The notes beneath the pieces were generated by a model. The model did not search any database. It was not told where the DNA came from and saw only the letters and a program-made list of their open reading frames with translations. Of a DNA stretch of 64,000 nt, positions 34,045-47,290 are shown piece by piece (the first letter of the stretch is position 1; every line of letters starts with the position of its first letter). A program made the translations under genes and the position numbers. Origin of the DNA: Vitis vinifera (taxonomy: Eukaryota; Streptophyta; Magnoliopsida; Vitales; Vitaceae); assembly GCF_030704535.1 (NCBI RefSeq), contig NC_081822.1, positions 30,277,001 to 30,341,000 of the forward strand. Reading direction: 5' to 3'.

Positions 34045-37000
34045 TCATAATGTACTTCCCCTATTGTATATGTAAGACTTTGCAAAATACCGGTATAAAC
34101 TCAATCCTACCACACTCAGCCCTGCAAGAAACCAATAATAGTAATCGAGATGTGCCCGATTGAGATTATCATTGAATCAGCTATGTTGGCCATCTCCACC
34201 GGTTGCCTTTTCAATTGCAGAGATAAGAAAGCTGCTCAGGAAGCTCCCTACACCTAAGATACTGAGGTAGAGGGCGATACCAACACTCCTTAATTCGATT
34301 GGGACTTGATCATAGAAAAACTCTTGAAGACCAACCATGGTGAACACATCAGAAACTCCAAACAAGATGTATTGGGGAAGCAACCACCATACGCTCATTG
34401 GAAGGGTCACGTTTGGCATATCAACCAGCCCATGTTCTTGAGCGGTTTTGAGTCGTTTCATCTCAACTAGCGCTGCAACTACCATAGATATGGCGGACAG
34501 AAACATGCCTGTTCCGATCCTCTGAAGCATTGTTATGCCAGATGGCTTCCTAGTTAAGGTTCTTGCAATAGGAACCAAGATGCGGTCATATATGGGGACG
34601 ATGAGGACAATGGAGAGGCTGATAAAGGCTTGGAGTGAAGAAGCTGGTATGTCAATTCCCCATCCAATCGATCTGTCCATGGTGATTCCTTGCTTGGTAA
34701 AGAAAGTAGATGACTGTGCGAACACAATAGCATACACCAGACAAGTAGCCCATATGGGAAACAGCCTTAAAACTGCCTTTGCTTCTTCAACATCATCAAT
34801 GGTACACTGCCTTCCATTTCCTTTGGAACCATCTGGTGCAAGCAACGCCTTGTTCAAGCACCTTTCAAAATAGAAAGTGACCCAAATATGATATGTTAAA
34901 TGAATTCCAATGAAGTAAAAGTTAGCGTATAAGGAAAAAAACACTATCAAATTTCAAAACATTAAGACCAATCTCTGAGGAACATTTTTACTACAGCCTT
35001 ACTTGAATTGTTGAGAAAGCTGGTGATGTGGGGCTTCTCTAGCTAACTCTTCTGTAGCTACCAGTGAAGGCATTGTTCTCCAATTCTTAGCTGCTGCAAT
35101 AAACACCTTACCAATTCTCACAAATGGGCTTCTCTCATCCTTTTTGACACTATATCGATAAGTCCTAGTCCCAAGCAAGAAAAGGAGCAGTGCCGCTATC
35201 ATGACAACGCATGGAATTCCAAATCCAAGACCCCAATTCAAGTTCTCTTGAATGTAGGTCAAGACAGAGTAAGTTATTACAGTACCAAAGCAAAGACCAA
35301 AATACCACCAGTTGAAAAATGAGCTTTTGGCTTTGCATTCCTCTGGATTTCGTCCATCAAATTGGTCGGCTCCAAATGCCTGGGTGCAAGGCTTGTGCCC
35401 ACCTTGCCCTACTGCCACTAAATATAATGAGAAAAAGAAGAGGATTATTTGGAGCTGAGGAGGAGAACATGATGTGATTTGGTTGCTTTCTTTGCAGTCA
35501 GAAGGGCTGGGAGAAGGAAGCACAGCAGACAGTGTTAACAACCCTAGTCCCTGCATCATGTCAATCCATTCAAAGATAATCATCCTTCAAGCATAGAAGA
35601 AGCTTCCAACGGCATGCTAGAATTAGTGCTTTAAAAACCAGACTGAATTTTATACATTTTGAAATGATTTTCTTCCTAACATTACTAATTTCTATCTAGT
35701 CCTCTATATGAGTATGAATTTTTCAACAATGGGGAGAGTCTAGAATCAGATGCAGGTTATTTCCCCGGTGACTCGTTGCCAGTGTTCAAGGGACCAGGAA
35801 ATGGTTGTAATCTAGTAATTCTTGTGGCTCTTAACACTAGAAAACTTTTTCCTGCCTTTATATAAGCACTGATTTCATGGACTCTATGAGTGTTTTTCAA
35901 GCTAGTATATATTTTCCAAAAATATTTCCTAAGGTCTTTAAATTAATTACCAATACTAAAATTGTCACAATTCTCATCCGTCTTTTAAGCCATTAGATTA
36001 TATCTGTCGAAATGCTAAGCATATCAATAGTGAAGTTTAATATAGAAAAAAAGTTGTACATTCTTTTAGTAAAAAGCGCAATTATTACATGTTTTAGCCA
36101 TTATCACACTTCATTATGAATTGGAAATTGTAACTTATCACATCTCATCCAAAAGACTTTCATCATAAAAATTAACGTTGAGCCTAAAACATTGTCAAGA
36201 CGATCTTAGTTAAAGGATAGAAAAATGAAAGTAAAAAAGAAGCATTTTCATTATTTTAAAAAGATGATCTTAGGTTTACAATTTTTCTAAGAATTACAAA
36301 CCAATTTATTTTTTCACAAAAATTTTCAATGAAATTCTAAAACCAAGATGAAGTAGGAAAATGTTGAGAGTGGTTAGAAAGGAAAGGAAACAAACAAAAC
36401 AAATTAAGGTGAAGTAGGAAAATGTTGGAAGGGGTAAGAAAGGAAAGGAAAGAATAAATTAAACAAACAAAACCAAAGAAAAAAAAGAAAAAAAGAAAAA
36501 GAAGTGATGAAACAAAACAAAGCAAAATAAAATAAAAGAAGAAGACAAAAAATCTTTTTCCAAATTCGATAAGGGAAAGAGTTCCTAATACTATTTATAT
36601 ATGAATTTCTTTTAATAATGTGAATGTACTCTAAAGACGTGAAAGTCCTTTGGATTGAAAACAAATAATATCTACATAATTGAAAGTGATCTATTATAAA
36701 TGATATCAATACAACATCTGCATATGGGGAGGAGAGGGAGTGAGATGATTGTGATATTTTATATAGGGGAAAAAGTTATGTATGAACTTATTTAATCATG
36801 TAGATTTTTTTTATAATCGTGAAGATCCTTTTAGTTTAAAATGGACAATATCTACACGACTGAAACTGAATTGTTACAAAAATAGTAAAAAAAATGATAA
36901 TATATCTATAAGTGCTTTATATACGAATCAAGTCAAATAGCCTCTCACAAACATAATAACATATACATAAATCACATTCAGGACTAACAGATTATTAAAA

Positions 37001-38052
37001 TAATAAACTGATAAATTTTGTTGTCTCTTTTAAATTACTAGTATATATTGATGAATGATTACTATTTTAATTTATTTACATCTTAACTTAGAAGGTACAA
37101 TACCCATAAAATACAAGGAAGTAATTGATGGGAGACTTTTGTCCACATTGAACTGATACCCAGTGTAGTAGACTTCGAGGTTCATTTTTTTTTGTCTCCC
37201 TTGGATGGATCACAACTCACAAGCCACATGCTGCACGCTCAATATTTTAAAGCACGTGGCCAATTTTTAATCTTTCTATAATATTCATTTGAAAAGAAAA
37301 TAATAATTAATTCACCCGAGATATATTGTGATTAACTTTCCATTAACATAATCATTAAATAATAGAGAAATAATCATATACCATGATTTTCCACCTATTT
37401 TTGGAATAAATTACACTGAGAAATCATTAATAAACAGTGAAGTAAATTTGAGATAAAATGGAAGTCGGTCAAGATGAAAAAAAGATTGTTAGAAACTCAC
37501 AAATCTAAAGGAAAAACAGGCTGCAATTATGAGTGTAGAAGTGGGGTTTATTATTTGATCACATCAAGGAAAAACTCATACGAGTTTCGAAGGAGCTGCA
37601 GGAAGCTAACCAGGATGTAAAGAAGAGAAGCAATAATGATGGTTCGGTATCGGCCAAGATAAGAATCTGCAACGAATGCTCCTACCAATGGCAGTAGACT
37701 CCCCGTCCCTGTCCATGTATTCACATTCTCGGCAGCACTGGCTATGGACTGCCCTAATCGACCCGTAAGATAGTTTATAAGATTGGCCTGTATGCCATAG
37801 TATGCAAACCTCTCTGCAACTTCAACACCTGCTTACATATGAAGCCGAGGTCTGTATGAAGAAGCTTTGGGAAATAAATCATTTTTAATAAATTTATGGA
37901 TGGAATTGGGGCTTACCTATGATGAAGTATGCAGATCTCCAACCGCCTGAGGTGGATCTCCTGGCTGGACGGCCTTTGTGATCCGTGTAGCCATCGACGG
38001 TGTCTTCCAGCAGCGGAGATTCGGGGCCTCCCGGAGTTCCAGCTATGGTCAT
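34045..38052 (-). pseudogene. NPF copy B (NRT1/PTR transporter), truncated by an early TGA
   Basis: Exon 1 38052-37917 (MTIAGTPGGPESPLLEDTVDG), exon 2 37828-37611, exon 3 35550-35003, exon 4 from 34861. All splice sites are standard and phases match copy D. Exon 2 has an intact [10 protein letters not shown] and [12 protein letters not shown]; exon 3 has GQGGHKPCTQAFGADQFD; exon 4 has LQEFFYDQVP. In exon 4 TGA at 34177-34179 replaces the TGG of GQHSW found in copies A and D, ending the protein at 528 residues. The ancestral stop would be at 34045-34047. The lost 44 residues contain the last membrane helix. It may be a recent pseudogene or make a shortened, probably impaired transporter. Only one lesion is visible. 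Confidence 0.8.
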
Positions 38053-38905
38053 GTTTGAGGGGGAAACACACCGGGGAAGGATGTTTTCTGCTTTTGCTTT
38101 AGACTTTTCTTTGTGCTGTCATATGATGTGTTTGTTAGGTACGGTTGTTATCTTTTTCTTTAAGAGCTATCTCGTGTCCACGACTTTTGGACAAGAGGAT
38201 TCAATAAGTCTCTATGCAATTTTCCCTTTTATATGCTTCCACTGACATGTGGTGTAAATTTATTCAATGAAATTGACCCATGTGATAGGTTGAGTGTGAA
38301 ATAGTTTATTTATTTATTTTGATGATGGCATCCACTGGAGCATAAACCATACTTCCGTAACCTAAAAGCCTCTTCATGGAAACGATGAACGATAAATGAC
38401 TCCTATTTATACAGCTCAATGCGACAAAGGATGAGCTTTTGAAAGTCAGATTTAAAGGTTGCGTGACAGGCACCAACCTAATTATGCCATGAGATAGTTT
38501 TAATTTTATAAATTTAAAATTAGTTCCTATCTTGACTTTTAGACCATTATTAGGTTGTATTTTCTTTTATTGAATATTAGTTCCTATCTTGGCTTTCATA
38601 CCATTATTAGGTTTTATTTTTAATTTGAATTAATTGATTAAAAAAGATAAAAAAAAATCTCATATTTTTAAATTTAACTTTCTTTATTTCTTGTTTATAG
38701 AAGTACCTTGTTTTTATATAAAAATGCCACTTTAACATATTGATTATTTACATGTATTTTAAAAGAGGGTTATTTTTATAAGAAAAATGTGAGGGTATTT
38801 TAGTCTAAAACTGATATTTTTTAAGGTTAAAAAAAGTTAAGGAATGAGGATGATTTCATCACTTTTATTCAAATAACCCTTTTGAGTTTTGGGGTTTTCC
38901 TCCAC
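38053..38905 (-). promoter_or_regulatory. Upstream region of NPF copy B
   Basis: It aligns along its length with 46370-47280 upstream of copy D, so it duplicated with the gene. The G-box CACGTG of copy D (46491-46496) is CTCGTG here (38171-38176). It ends abruptly at about 38905, where copy C exon 4 sequence begins. Confidence 0.55.
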
Positions 38906-41647
38906 CAAGTGGCAAAGGGCGAGACCGACACTCCTTAATTCAGTTGGGACTTGATCATAGAAAAACTCTTGAAGACCGACCACGGTGAACACATCAGTAA
39001 TTCCAAACAAGATGTATTGGGGAAGCAACCACCATACTTTCATTGGAAGAATTGCATTTGGCACATCAACCAAGCCATGTTCTTGCTGCAATTACCATGG
39101 AAATAGCAGACAGAAACATGCCTGTTCCGATCCTCTGGAGCATTGTTATGCCAGATGGCTTCCTAGTTAAGGTTCTTGCAATGGGAACAAAGATGCGGTC
39201 ATAGATGGGAATGGTGAGGACAATGGAGAGGCCAATAAAGGCTTGAAGTGAAGCAGCTGGTATGTCAAACCCTGATCCAATTGACCTGTCCATGGTGAAT
39301 CCTTGCTTTGTAAAGAAAGTAGATGACTGAGCATACACAATAGCATAGGCCAAACAAGTAGCCCCTATGGGAAACAACCTTAAAACTGCCTTTGCTTCTT
39401 CAACATCATCAATAGTACACTGCCTTCCATTTCCTTTCGAACCATCTTGTGCAAGCAATGCCTTGTTCAGAAACCTTCCAAAAAAATCAAGTATATGGAT
39501 ATATAAAGGTCTAAGGAACCTTTTTATGGTTTCTAAAAGTTAGAAATGAATCTATAAAAGGTCTTGATTTTGAAAAATTCTGTACAAAGGAACATGTTTC
39601 TAAAACATTATTTGACAATGCAGAAAGGTGTTGCAAGGTTCCTCCAGCTAAATCTTCTGTAGCCATCGATGAAGGTGTTGCTAGCCAGTTCTTATCTGCT
39701 GCAATAAACACCTGACCGATTCTCATAAATGGGCCTCTCTCATGGCCTTTGACACTGTACCGATAAGTCCTAGTCCCAAGCAAGAAAATGAGCAGCCCCA
39801 GTATCGTGCCAATTCATGGGATTCCAAATCCAAGACCCCAATTCAAGTTGTCTTGAATGTAGCTCAAGACTGACAAGAGTTACTATGTTAATAACAAATA
39901 CACCAAAAATCCACCAGTTGAAGAATGAGCATTTGGTTATGCACTGCACTGGATTTTGTCAATCAAATTGGTCTGCTCCAAAAGCCTGGATGCAAGACTT
40001 GTGCCCACCTAGCCCAACTGCCACTAAATATAACGAGAAAAAAAAAGATTATTTGGAGCTGAGGAGAACACGATATGGTTTTGTTGCGTTTTGGGCAGTT
40101 AGAAGGGCTGAGAGCAGGAAACACAGCAGATAATGTTAACAACACTAATCCCTGTATTTGATACCAACGCATTCAATGATGACTATCATTCAAGTATAGA
40201 GTATGCTAATTAAAACACACACTCAACCATGTCAGATAAACTAAAACAGATTGGTGCCTTTAAGCATGATAATATTGTTAGTTTGAGGGCTTTAAACACC
40301 AGGCTGAATTGTAGACATTTTAACATGATTTTCTTCCTATCACTGATCTCTTTCTATCCCTTGTAAGGTTACAAATATTTGAATGATGGGATAGTCTAGA
40401 ATCAGTTGCAGGTAATTAATGTAACGCTCCGCTCTCATCCAATAGGTCCTCATGACATTAAAATGCATTTATAAGATTAAGAGTAGTTCCCATATATATA
40501 TATATATATATGTATGTATATATAATGTTATAAACCTTTTTCTCTATCTAATGTAAGATATAACAATCACCTTTTATCTAGACATGGTGTCCTCATCTTG
40601 TTGTATAGGATTGTAGGGTGAAACATACAAATGACCCTTGTGAAGCCAAATATATAATTAACTCCCACACTATTTGGGGATTGACTTTAATATTATTTGT
40701 AATGACTTACTTCTAACCGTATATATATTGTCTATTCTATTGTGATATTCAACAACAAATAGAAGTAAAATTTTTTAGCTCTATGTATGAATGAATTATT
40801 CTTAATATTGTAATGCATTTTAAAACCACGAGAGTTTGTTCGGTTCAGAGTGTACAATATTTATATCATTGACAGAGTGGGTACAAATAATTTTTCTAGT
40901 GACTTGTTACCAGAACTAAGCTAGACTCAGGAAATGGTTGCAAACAAATCTAGTAATTCTTATGGTCGTAGCACTAGAACATATCCACTAATCAGTTTTC
41001 CTGCCTTCATATGACTGCTAATTTCATGGATTCCCATGAGTCTTTTCAAAGTAGCAAGCAAAGGGTGGGGATGAGCAAGACACTATTGTACTCCAATCAT
41101 ATCAATTCATTTCAGAAAGCCAACCAAAATCAGGAAATCTATTTTATCACTGGATCATATCAATGACAAGGTCATTACTATTATGAAGGAGGAGGGAAAC
41201 TAACCAGGATGTAGAGAAGAGAAGCATTAATGATGGTGGCATAACGACCAAGATAAGAATCTGCAACAAATGCTCCTACTAATGGCATCAAACTCCCCGT
41301 CCCTGTCCATATATTCACACTCTCGCCAGCAGTGGGATTGGACTGTCCCAGTCGGTCCGTGAAGAAGTTTATAAGATTGGACTGTATGCCAAAGTATGCA
41401 AACCTCTCCGCAACTTCAGCACTTGCTTACATAAATATGAATCTGGAGTCCTTATAAAGAAGCTATTTGGAATATAAGCATATAATTTCATGGGTAGGAT
41501 TAGTGGTTAGGGGTTGGTACCCATGATGAAATATGCGGATCTCCAACCGCCGGAAGTGGGTCTCTTGGCTGGACGGCCCTTGTAATCGATGGAGCCATCG
41601 ACTGTGTCTTCCAGCAGCGGAGATCGGGGGCCTCTGGGAGTTCCAGC
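38906..41647 (-). pseudogene. NPF copy C, multiply broken pseudogene
   Basis: Remnant exons: 1 at 41647-41521, 2 at 41422-41205, 3 at about 40151-39625, 4 at 39474-38906. It is closest to copy A. Lesions seen: a 17-bp deletion between CAGCCA repeats removes the start ATG; the intron-1 acceptor CAG is CAA; exon 3 has small deletions that shift the frame after SPQLQIIFFF; the end of exon 3 with its donor is deleted (TGCAGAAAGG joined to TGTTGCAAGG); a 32-bp deletion in exon 4 shifts the frame after ISMVIAA; and the last ~65 codons are missing where exon 4 is joined to copy B upstream DNA (LALCH|LVEEN). It keeps EVAER in exon 2. No product is expected. Confidence 0.88.
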
Positions 41648-42658
41648 CACAAAACACACCCGGAAGGATATTTTCTCATTGTTCTTTTGGCTTTTTCTCG
41701 GTACAGTCTTGCAATCAATTTGTGGGGCTTGTTATCCTTTTACTATAGGGGCTAACTTGATCTTCAGTAGTCTTCGTGTTCTCCAATGTGATGAAATTTA
41801 AGCGTGTGCCCAAAAGCACATTCCAATGATATTTAGGCCGCTGACATGGAAAGATAAATACCCAAAAAAAGAAAAAGAAAAAGAAAAAAAGGACATAAAA
41901 ACAATTTTAAAATTGCATTATATTCAAAATTTGCTCATATTGAAATTATAAATTTACCCTCACTTAATGAGCTTACGTGTTTAGCACATAATACTTCTGT
42001 TCATTAAATTTAACATCGTTACATGACAAGTGTACATTGCAAGCATTTAAGATGTATAGATGACACATTACTCGATTTTAAATATGGGGAGACAATATAA
42101 AAAACATGTAATAGGTTGAAGGGTAAAATATAATAAATCCCAATTTTTAAATATAATTATTAATCCATTATTAATTAGATCAAAGAATACTTTTGAAAGT
42201 AATTTATTTATAAATTATTGCAAGACTCTACCCTAACAAACTTTCTGTGTAAAGGGTTAATGATGAAGAGATACAAAATTTAATAATCTTGGATAATCAA
42301 ATCAAAATAAGATATGTAAATGTGCTCTAACCGCTTGTGATCAATTCATAAAAACTTATATAAAAAAATAGGAACTCAAAACAAGTATGTGCTCGAGCAT
42401 TGTTGACCCACAACAACTAAGAGGGTTATCCGACCCAACATTTTAAAACTACTTGATTTTGGTAACTACATAACCTATCACATATGCCTTTCTAGAGCTT
42501 CAAAAGCATTATGCTTACTACATAATTTGCGCATTCTCTCTAAGCTAAAAGGTCCTCTAGGAGTGGTGTTGACATACCAACTATGAGTTTGTGTCTAAAA
42601 TTGAGAAGGGCCATGTTGGTGAAGTGTGAGTGATTTACAACAATTGAGGCAATAACAT
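41648..42658. other. Intergenic region between NPF copies C and D
   Basis: Homologous to 31329-32115 upstream of copy A. It has about 210 bp at 42321-42530 not found in the A-B spacer, and a direct join at about 42633 to the 3' flank of copy D, skipping the ~1.9 kb that separates these points in the A-B spacer. Confidence 0.55.
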
Positions 42659-45600
42659 TCATAATGTACTTCCCCTATTGTATATGTAAGACTTTGCAAA
42701 ATACAGGTATAAACTCAATCCTACTGCACTCAGCCCTGCAAGAACCCAATAATAGTTATCGAGATGTGCCCGATTGAGATTATCGTTGAACCAGCTATGT
42801 TGGCCATCTCCACCAGTTGCTTTTTCAATTGCAGAGATAAGAAAGCTGCTCAGGAAGTTCCCTACACCTAAGATACTGAGGTAGAGGGCGATACCGACAC
42901 TCCTTAATTCGGTTGGGACTTGATCATAGAAAAACTCTTGAAGACCAACTATGGTGACCACATCAGAAACTCCAAACAAGATGTATTGGGGAAGCAACCA
43001 CCATACACTCATTGGAAGAGTCACGTTTGGCATATCAACCAGCCCATGTTCTTGAGCTGTTTTTAGCCGTTTCATCTCAACTAGCGCTGCAACTACCATG
43101 GAAATGGCGGACAGAAACATGCCTGTTCCGATCCTCTGAAGCATTGTTATGCCAGATGGCTTCCTAGTTAAGGTTCTTGCAATAGGAACCAAGATGCGGT
43201 CATATATGGGGACAATGAGGACAATGGAGAGGCCGATAAAGCCTTGAAGTGAAGAAGCTGGTATGTCAATCCCCCATCCAATCGATCTGTCCATGGTGAT
43301 TCCTTGCTTGGTAAAGAAAGTAGATGACTGTGCAAACGCAATAGCATACACCAGACAAGTAGTCCATATGGGAAACAGTCTTAAAACTGCCTTTGCTTCT
43401 TCAACATTATCAATGGTACACTGCCTTCCATTTCCTTTGGAACCATCTGGTGCAAGCAACGCCTTGTTCAAGCACCTTTCAAAATAGAAAGTGACCCAAA
43501 TATGATATGTTAAATGAATTCCAATGAAGTAAAAGTTAGCGCAAAAGGAAAAAAAAACTATCAAATTTCAAAAGACCAATCTCTGAGGATCATTTTTACT
43601 ACAGCCTTACTTGAATTGTTGAGAAACCTGGTGATGTGGGGCTTCTCTAGCTAACTCTTCTGTAGCTACCAATGAAGGCATTGTTCGCCAATTCTTAGCT
43701 GCTGCAATAAACACCTTACCAATTCTCACAAATGGGCTTTTCTCATCCGTTTTGACACTATATCGATAAGTCCTAGTCCCAAGCAAGAAAAGGAGCAGTG
43801 CCGCTATCATGACAACGCATGGAATTCCAAATCCAAGACCCCAATTCAAGTTCTCTTGAATGTAGCTCAAGACAGAGTAATTTATTACAGTACCAAAGCA
43901 AAGACCAAAATACCACCAGTTGAAAAATGAGCTTTTGGCTTTGCATTCCTCTGGATTTCGTCCATCAAATTGGTCGGCTCCAAATGCCTGGTTGCAAGGC
44001 TTGTGCCCACCTTGCCCTACTGCCACTAAATACAATGAGAAAAAGAAGAGGATTATTTGGAGCTGAGGAGGAGAACATGATGTGATTTGGTTGCTTTTTT
44101 GGCAGTCAGAAGGGCTGGGAGACGGAAGCACAGCAGACAGTGTTAACAACCCTAGTCCCTGCATTTCATGTCAATCCATTCAAAGATAATCATCATTCAA
44201 GCATAGAAGAAGCTTCAAACGGTATGCTAGAATTAGTGCTTTAAAAACCACACAGAATTTAATACATTTCAAAATGATTATCTTCCTAACATTTCTGATT
44301 TCTGTCTAGTCCTTTTTAGGAGTACGAATTTTTCAACAATGGGGAGAGTCTAGAATCTGATGCAGGTTATTTCCCCGGCGACTCGTTGCCAGTGCTCAAG
44401 GGACCAGGAAATGGTTGTAATCTAGTAATTCTTGTGGGTCTAACATTAGAAAACTTTTTCAAGGTTTTTCAAGGATTTCATGGACTCCATGAGTGTTTTC
44501 AAGGTGGTATATATGGTTGGGACACCACTGTACTGCATTCAGTTCTGGACTATGTATGATATCAACTCATTTCAAAAAGCCAACTTTTCTCTTATCTGAT
44601 TATTTATAGAAATGTTAGATGTAGAAAGTTAGATTTTTGAGCAAATCATTTTCTTTGATCATTTTAAACAAACTTTCTACAGATATGGCCTTAAAATCTT
44701 TCAAATTGATTTTTTATATTTTTTTCCAAATATATTTCTTAAGGTCTTTAAATTAATTACCAATACTAAAATTTTCACAATTCTTATCTGTCTTTTAAGC
44801 CATTAGATTGTATCTGTTGAAATGCTTAGGCATATCAATAGTGAACTTTGATTAAAAAAAAAAAAAGTTGTACATTCTTTTAGTAAAAGATTGCTAACAC
44901 ATTTTGAGTTCAAAAGTCCAATTGTTACATGTTTTAGCTATTATCACACGTCATTATGAATTGAAAGTTGTTAGTTGTCACATCTCATCCAAAAGACTTT
45001 CATCATAAAAATTAACATTGCTTATGTCAAGTAATAAAATTTTCTGAGACCAAAACATTGTCTAAGACATTCTTGGTTAAAACATAGAAAAATGGAATTG
45101 TGAAAAATGTCTCTTGAAGAGACAACTTCAGTATAAATCCAATTTCTTTTGGGAATTGTAAAAAGTGTTTCTTAAAACCAAATTCAATTTTTTCGAAATT
45201 ATTAAATGTATCTCTTAAAATCAAATTCAAGAGATACTAGTAGTATAAATTAAAATTTATGAAATTATGGAAAATATCTCTTGAAGAGACACATTCAATC
45301 TAAATCCAATTTCTTGGGAATTGTAGAAAGTGTCTCTTCAAGAGACATCAACAATATAAAACCAAATTCAAAAGACACGTAGTATAAATTAAAATTTGTG
45401 AAATTGTGAAAAGTGTCTCTTCAACAGATGTCTTTAGTATATATTGGAATTTGTGAAATTGTAGAAAATATCTTTTGAAGAGACACCTTTAATATAAATT
45501 CAAATTTTTTGGAATTGTAGAAAATGTTTTTTAAAGAGACTTTCAATAAAAAATCAAATTCAAATTTATGAAATTATACAAGGTGTTTTTTTTAAGAAAT

Positions 45601-46369
45601 ACCTTTAGTTTAAATCTAATTTTTTAGAATTATAGATGTCATTTAAAAAGACACATTTAATTCAAATTTAATTCTTTTAAATATATACAATGAATTTAAA
45701 AATGGTGAAATGTGTCTTTTCAACAAACACCTTCAACGTGGAAAAAAGGTTTTGTAAATCTATCAATATTTTTTTAACTACCATTTTTTAAGAATTATTT
45801 TTAAAGTTGCTGTAAAAGTTAAAAAGCCCAGGAAAAACAGGCTGTAACTATGACTGTAGAAGTGGGAATTTTTACTTAATCACATCGAGGACTCATAAAA
45901 ATTTTGAAGAAGCTGCAGGAAGCTAACCAGGATGTAAAGAAAAGAAGCAATAATGATGGTTCGATATCGGCCAAGATAAGAATCTGCAACGAATGCTCCT
46001 ACTAAGGGCAGTAAACCCCCTGTCCCTGACCATGTATTCACATTCTCGGCAGCAGTGGCCATGGACAGCCCTAATCGACCCGTAAGATAGTTTATAAGAT
46101 TGGCTTGTATGCCAGAGTATGCAAACCTCTCTGCAACTTCAACACCTGCTTCCATATAAAGCCGAGGTCTGTACGAAGAAGCTTTGGGAAATAAATAATT
46201 TTTTATAAATATATGAAGGGAATTAGGGCTTACCTATGATGAAGTACGCAGATCTCCAACAGCCTGAGGTGGATCTCCTGGCTGGACGGCCTTTGTGATC
46301 GGTGTAGCCATCGACGATGTCTTCCAGCAGCGGAGATTCGGGTCCTCCGGGAGTTCCAGCTATGGTCAT
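42659..46369 (-). CDS. NPF copy D, intact NRT1/PTR-family transporter (NPF5.10-like)
   Basis: Four exons: 46369-46234 (MTIAGTPGGPESPLLEDIVDG), 46145-45928, 44158-43611 and 43475-42659. All introns are GT..AG and the 1719-nt frame is open (572 codons plus TGA), the usual length for NPF proteins. Exon 2 has the proton-coupling motif EVAER and [13 protein letters not shown]. Exon 3 has GQGGHKPCNQAFGADQFD. Exon 4 has SSTFFTKQG, LQEFFYDQVP and the final helix (YYWVLAGLSAVGLSLYLYF) with a short basic tail. Twelve membrane helices are expected. Substrate cannot be read from sequence; members move nitrate, peptides or glucosinolate- and hormone-like solutes with protons. A G-box lies 122 bp upstream of the ATG. 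It is the only copy with no visible defect. Confidence 0.88.
45090..45745. repeat. Degenerate tandem repeats with palindromic GTCTCTTGAAGAGAC words, in NPF D intron 2
   Basis: About eight diverged units of roughly 75-85 bp repeat the order: AATTGTG(G)AAA, then GTCTCTTGAAGAGACA or TCTCTTCAAGAGAC, then AATATAAAtCcAATTT. The GTCTCTT/AAGAGAC core is self-complementary. The repeats lie between exons 2 and 3; copies A and B lack an equivalent array in their introns. Confidence 0.7.
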
Positions 46370-47290
46370 GTTTCTGGGGGAAACACACACCGGGGAAGGA
46401 TGTTTTCTGCTTTTGCTCTAGATTTTTCTTTGTGCAGTTGTATGATGTATTTGTTAGGTACGGTTGTTATCTTTTTTCTTTAAGAGCTGTCACGTGCCCA
46501 CGACTTTTGGACAAGGATTCATTAAAGTCTCCATGCATTTTCCTTTTTCCCTTTTTTTTTTATGCTTCCACTGACGTGTGATGCAAATTTATTCAATGAA
46601 ATTGACCATCTGATATGTTGAGTGTGATAGCTAGTTTTTTTATTTTATTTTATATTTATTTATTTATTTTGATGATGGTGTCCAAACATTAATGCCACTA
46701 TAACATAAATCATACTTTCGTAACCTAAAAGCCTCTTCATGGAAATGATGAATGACTAATGATGAATGATGAATGATGAATGATAAAAGTTGCGTGACAG
46801 GCATCACCCTAATCATGTCATGAGATAGTTTTAAATTTATAAATTTATAATTAGTTCCTATCTTGACTTTTGGACCATTACTAGGTTGTATTTTCTTTTA
46901 AATTTATAAATTTAATATTTGTTCCTATCTTGACTTTCCTAGCATTATTAGGTTGTTTTTTCACTTTGAATTAATAGATTAAAAGAGAAAAAAAAAAGTC
47001 ATATTTGTAAATTTAATCTTCTTTATTTATTGTCTCTAAAAGTATTATGCTTTTGACATAAATGCTCCTCAATATATTGATGATTTACATTTGTATTTAA
47101 AAAAAAATGTTATTTTTCCTATAAAAAAAAAGTATGGATATTTTTGTCAAAAATTGATATTTTTTAGTATTAAATATTTTTTAGTATTAAAAAAGATTAA
47201 GGATTAAATTTATAAAATGGAGATGATTTCATCACTTTTAACCAACTAACCCTTTGACTTTTGGGGTTCTCATCCACTAAGGTTTCTATT
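46370..47290 (-). promoter_or_regulatory. Upstream region of NPF copy D
   Basis: Homologous to 38053-38905. A palindromic G-box CACGTG lies at 46491-46496, 122 bp upstream of the ATG; this is a bZIP/bHLH binding word. A (TGATGAA)n-like run lies near 46750-46785. No firm TATA box assigned. Confidence 0.5.

Noticed and set aside
36337-36709. Phe/Leu-rich minus-strand frames
   Set aside because: They are in A/G-rich intron 2 of NPF copy B and reflect purine runs.
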